Shown: piece by piece, positions 44,993-49,073 of the stretch | Numbering within the stretch: the stretch's first letter is position 1 | Layout: each line of letters begins with the position of its first letter | Assembly: GCA_024704765.1 (NCBI GenBank) | Contig: JAKMXF010000050.1 | Location: forward strand, 1-49,073 | DNA length: 49,073 nucleotides | From: Oopsacas minuta | Lineage: Eukaryota; Porifera; Hexactinellida; Lyssacinosida; Leucopsacidae | Direction of reading: 5' to 3' | The notes under the pieces: generated by a model | Databases searched by the model: none | What the model saw: only the letters and a program-made list of their open reading frames with translations | Told to the model about the DNA's origin: nothing | Made by a program: the position numbers and the translations under genes

Positions 44993-45095
44993 CAATAGAG
45001 CCTCGCTAATACGAACAGGGTCAAGGAGTAACTCTGGATAAGGAGTATGATTTTAGGCAGTCCTCCTGTGTACGTAATAACCACAGTCTACTGTA
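44993..45095. mobile_element. pogo-like MITE, degraded
   Basis: The left end ACAATAGAGCCTCGCTAATACGAAC and the right end GTACGTAATAACCACAGTCTACTGTA form imperfect inverted repeats (CAGTAGA...TAATACG). Length is close to that of the intact member at 5331-5435. Confidence 0.55.
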
Positions 45096-45528
45096 AAATA
45101 ACCCAATATAGTCTGGTTAGTTCACATAATTGTGGGGGTTAGAATTGTAATTTGAATATTTTTAAATATTTGGGAAACATAAAATTGAACGCTCCTAGAA
45201 TAGTCTTATGAATATCTATTTCAGAGTAGGAAATTACAAGGAAAGTTTTCAAGAAATTACGAGGGAGGTTTATACAGTTTCGAAGTAAATTAGAGCCACA
45301 AAATTGTGCAGAATCATTGCAAATGTCGAAAAACGCCATTAGCTATGTAACATATTGGAATCTATAAGAAATCCTACAACATTGGGCTAATATATACAGA
45401 ATTAGATCATACTATCATTTGCTATAGCCATCTAGATATTGCTTTACACACATTACAATGTACCAAGTACCATTAACCAATGTTAAACCATTTAGAAGAG
45501 GTTGCCAGGTTGAAAAAAGAAACCATCC

Positions 45529-45675
45529 CAGGGCGTAGGAACCGGGGCGGCAGGTGCGACGGTCGCCGCACCAATAATTTCCAATTTCTGGCATCACAGA
45601 TCTAGAGAGTGATGAATGCAGCGCCATTACAATATACCCAGCAGGATCAATTATTGCCCGCTACCTACGCCCCTG
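45529..45675. mobile_element. Short MITE with CAGGG...CCCTG ends, copy 2
   Basis: CAGGGCGTAGGAACCGGGGC at the left pairs with GCCCGCTACCTACGCCCCTG at the right. It is much richer in G+C than its surroundings. It shares interior blocks with the copy at 26391-26542. Confidence 0.65.
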
Positions 45676-46119
45676 AATCTATATACAAGCGTCCCACGAT
45701 TGCCCCATGTGCATTGAAAAAGGAATAATCAATATATTGCCGAGAACTTAAATGGAGTAAATTCACAATTATTTGAAAAGGTAATGCAATGCACACTAAG
45801 CAGGTGATAGAATTGAATTTTGATTGGATTATTAAGCTAGCTTGGCTTTGGCCGAGACTGCGGCATTTAAATTACACGTTTTTGGATAACAGTTCTTCTT
45901 CCTTGTCACTAGCAACTGTGGCCGTAATACTACCTGAAGTGTCTAAAGATTTACGTTGAAGGCCGCTGAAGTTCCTTTAAGCGCATGGAAATGCAGCTGG
46001 ATGTCACTAAATGGACGAACTAGCCTAGCCAGGAATCCCAGCTTCTATGCTCACCATGGAGAGACGGAAAGTATTTTTTGAAATACAATCATAACTTTTC
46101 ATTTACAGAATGAATACAA

Positions 46120-48240
46120 CAGGGTGCACTTTACACAACTTTCGACTATTTATAGCCTTTTCAGCTGTCTTGTAGTAGAGTTTTGTTGTGATTTGGCGCC
46201 TAATTGTGCCGTAAGTCTCTACTGTGTCGTGAGTGTGTGTATGGATTATACATATACTGTGGATCTGTATTGTGAAATGTATTGTAGAATAGCTGTAGTG
46301 GATATTTCTATATCGGATTATTGTGTATTTTTCTATATAGGATTGCTGTAGTGTATATTTCTATGCATAGTTGCTTTTACAGTATATCTTTGTATGGTGT
46401 TTGCTTGTTATACATCGCTGTACTGTTTGTGCAGCATTGCTTTCTATGTAGTGTATATTTCCTTGTAAGGATGCTGAGCAGCTTAGTCGTACAGTGAGTT
46501 TAATTTTCTTGTGATATTCCTGATTGCTGATTATTGTTGTTGCTGTTGGAGATATTCTTTTCAGAATGTGTTTGAGGTTGAGGTAGAGGTCTTCAGATAT
46601 TGATGGCATGATTGTTGAGTGATTTACAAGAAGTTCTTGGCAGTCAGGGATTTGTTGCTTGTGAACCAGTTATTGTTTAATATCTTGTATGCATGTGATT
46701 GGATCCTATATCTTTATGGTGAAATAATGACAATATTCTTGCAGTAGCTAAATCAGAAGTGCTAACAGTGTCCTTATAAGGTAATGTTCCTATAATTATA
46801 ACGAAGGTCAAATAGGTATAAGAGAATATTCTAAAAATAATTAATCAGGGGCCTTATAGGTTCTCGCTCAGAAAAATTAATAGAGTATTCGAAGTAATAT
46901 ATTAATTAACCTATTTGTCAATGTTACAAATTGCACTGATAATTACAAGCATAGAATATTAATAATATCTCGGTAATAGTCCGTAAGGAATGAAGCTGAG
47001 TTTAATGGGATTCTAGCTGAGAACTTGTACGCCTGGGGGACGGATATGGATCTAGGTAATGAAGCCGCTGATGTGTCTGACTTGAGTTTGCCCGGTAAAT
47101 AAGTTACTTTTAATAGTTCAGATTGCAAATTAACAGAAGTGAAAAACATTAAACTTTCGTGTATTTATACACTTTTCAACTGTACTGTGGGTATTAGATT
47201 TCAGCTTTGGGAATGTGCCTGTAATTATGCCCATAAATTGCCTATTGATATGTGTCTGTATTGTGTCATGTGTGTGTGCATTATGTGTCTTCTGGTGAGC
47301 ATTGGAAGTAGTGCTGTGCTGCAATGTATTGCTGTGTTGCAAAGTATTACTGTTCTGCAATGTAGTGCTGTTGCAGGATACATTGCAAATGTTGTAGTGG
47401 AAATGTTGTAGGTGAAATGTTATAGTAGGAAAGTTGTAGGATATTGCTTGTATACTGTGTTATATTGCTGTTGTAGTAAGATTTATATTGCAAATGTTGT
47501 TGTAGAAATTATGCTGTATTGCAAAGTGTTGCTTTACCGTTTGCATTGTGGATGTTATGAAGGGAAAATTGTAGGCTATGTTATAAACTGCTGTTGTTGG
47601 AATTTTGCTGTATTACAATGTATTGTTGTTGTGTTGCTGTTAGTTTGAGATTAATGTTGCAAATGTTGTTGTAGGAATTATGATGTGTTGCAGTGTATTG
47701 CTTAGATGTTGTAGTTTGCAACTGTTGTTGTGGAAATTGTTGTGTTGCTGTTATTTGGAGATTAATGTTGCAAATGTTGTTGTAGGAGTTATGCTTTGTT
47801 GCAATGAATTGCTTATGTGTTGTAGTTTGCAAGTGTTGTTATGGAAAGTATGCTGTATTGCAATGTATATCTTTGCATTGTAAATGATGTTGTAGAAGTT
47901 GTCCTGTATTACAATGAATTGTTGTTGTATTGCTGTTATTCTGAGATTAATGTTGCAGGTGTTGTTGGAGTATTGTTGTAGAATACTTTGTTGTTTATTG
48001 CAGGTGTGTAGAGCTGATGTTTGAATGTTGTGTAGCTGTTATGTGATTTGTTTGTGTTATAGATGCTATCTTTGTTTTGAATAGAATATTACTTGTACTC
48101 CTTGTAGGGGCTTTGGGAAACAATGCTGAGAGCTCTGAGGTGGTGTTTGCAAGCTGGTGTTCTCAAGCTCATTGTTTAAGAAGGATAGATGTAGAGGATA
48201 TTTGTGTGAATATGTTATATATGTAGAAAGGTATGTTAGT
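46120..48240. repeat. TG-rich diverged tandem-repeat region
   Basis: From about 46240 short units like TGTAGTGTATATTTCTATAT recur. From 47360 to 47990 longer units recur: GAGATTAATGTTGCAAATGT followed by TGTTGTAGGA at 47651 and 47759, with a variant at 47942 and a related block at 47480. The plus strand is strongly biased to T and G. Open frames inside are Cys/Val or Gln/Thr low-complexity artefacts. No gene recognised. Confidence 0.6.
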
Positions 48241-49073
48241 AGTATGATCTTATGTTAATGGATAATAAAGTTTGCAAATTGGGGACCTGTTAATTTTTCG
48301 TATGTTAAATTGAGCTAACTGTTCTGAAAAGTGAAATGGGTGACAGAAGAAGACGATTATAGATGAATATGAAAGAATTATAGAAACCAGGGGTTGATAG
48401 GAGCGGGACGAGACGGGACTTTTTATTTTATTAGCTATAGAAGGGGCGCATTGGAAGGGGGTATGGTTTTTTAAAGAACGGGAAATTTGGGGTCTAGGTG
48501 TCCTCACTGTATTAAATAGAACCAATTCAAGCACAAGGAGAAGTCACTAAATGGAAAGAAAAGGAAATGAAGAAGAGAGCGATAGATCCACGTCACTAAA
48601 TCAAGCGAATGGAGACAGCTAAGGAAGCTTTTATTGTATTAGTTCCTAACTGTTTCGTCCTGAGAGAGAGTGTAGTAGAATAAATGGAGAGGGAGAGAGA
48701 CTACTTTCTTATTGTATTAGTTATTAGCTTGGTTGTTATAGACACAATCAACAACAACGATGGATAATGTGTATTAAATGATACAAATATTGTTGTAGAT
48801 AATGGATAATGTGTGTTAATATTAGAAATGTTGTTGTAGATAATGGATAATGTGTGCTGATGTTCTAATAATGAAGGCAAAAATGAAAGGATACTGTAAC
48901 TAAATGATTGAAATAGAGATGCAGTGAATGATTTTGATGTCATTGTAGAAGGATTTCAAGGCTGTGAGTCGATTGATGGATTTTTTTTGATTCAAAGCTG
49001 GGTTATGGAGTGTCTTCCTAGTATTAGAGATAAATAGATAATGGATAATGTGTATGAATGTTGAATTATTGTT
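48241..49073. other. Gene-free end of window with minisatellite
   Basis: AT-rich sequence without a recognisable exon on either strand. It includes the array at 48760-48883 and another copy of the unit core at 49042. Confidence 0.5.
48760..48883. repeat. 41-42 bp minisatellite, three units
   Basis: TGGATAATGTGT begins units at 48761, 48803 and 48844, each followed by a variable part and TTGTTGTAGATAA. An isolated further copy begins at 49042. Confidence 0.8.

Larger units (their letters stand above)
44877..46119. other. Intergenic region with two MITEs
   Basis: Contains the elements at 44993-45095 and 45529-45675. No coding exon recognised in the remainder. Confidence 0.5.

Noticed and set aside
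46124-47883. Several open frames on both strands in the right-hand region
   Set aside because: They translate TG/CA repeats into Cys-Val or Gln-Thr runs and lack splice context.
1-49073. CRISPR arrays, operons or other prokaryotic features
   Set aside because: Pervasive spliceosomal introns and metazoan gene families show a eukaryotic nuclear sequence. No regularly spaced palindromic repeats were seen.

Overview
The window is nuclear DNA from an animal. Nearly every gene is split by canonical GT-AG introns, most only 45-90 bp long, and the gene set is metazoan: a CECR2-type bromodomain protein, a PDE12-type phosphodiesterase, tetraspanins, a dispanin/CD225 protein, an EGF-repeat receptor, a PDZ protein, COX6B and a patatin phospholipase. 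AT-richness, dense packing and tiny introns suggest a compact non-bilaterian genome such as a sponge. That placement is a guess. All start codons and splice sites below were read by eye.

Left third (1-15.3 kb). The window opens in the last exon of a CAP-Gly protein that resembles the CAP-Gly modules of CYLD. Three tandem same-strand paralogues follow (785-5209). Each has a novel-looking domain of about 75 residues, a coiled coil and a proline-rich C-terminus; the first two also carry an N-terminal C-x2-C-x12-H-x3-C zinc finger with NEMO/optineurin spacing. Next come a 20-exon CECR2-like gene (5632-10809) and a PDE12-like gene (11118-15279). The third PDE12 intron is 2 kb instead of about 60 bp because it holds a fourth, antisense member of the novel-domain family with two copies of the domain (12797-14170).

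Middle (15.4-28 kb). COX6B, a small coiled-coil gene, a dispanin gene, a tetraspanin and a 914-residue EGF-repeat type I membrane protein are separated by gene-poor stretches with dispersed repeats.

Right half (28-49 kb). A patatin-like phospholipase gene on the minus strand carries a complete 3.2 kb MULE transposon, antisense, in its third intron. A long minus-strand gene (35042-41257) encodes a probably myristoylated PDZ protein, and one of its introns hosts a near-perfect palindromic MITE. A peripherin-like tetraspanin and a small degenerate bZIP-like gene follow. From about 46 kb to the end I find no gene, only diverged TG-rich tandem repeats and a minisatellite.

Main points of interest: (1) the four-gene, five-copy family sharing an unnamed domain carried on symmetric phase 1-1 exons, next to a CAP-Gly gene; (2) five apparent single-base frame breaks in homopolymers, all in minus-strand genes; (3) a nested antisense gene and an intronic MULE; (4) several small MITE families.
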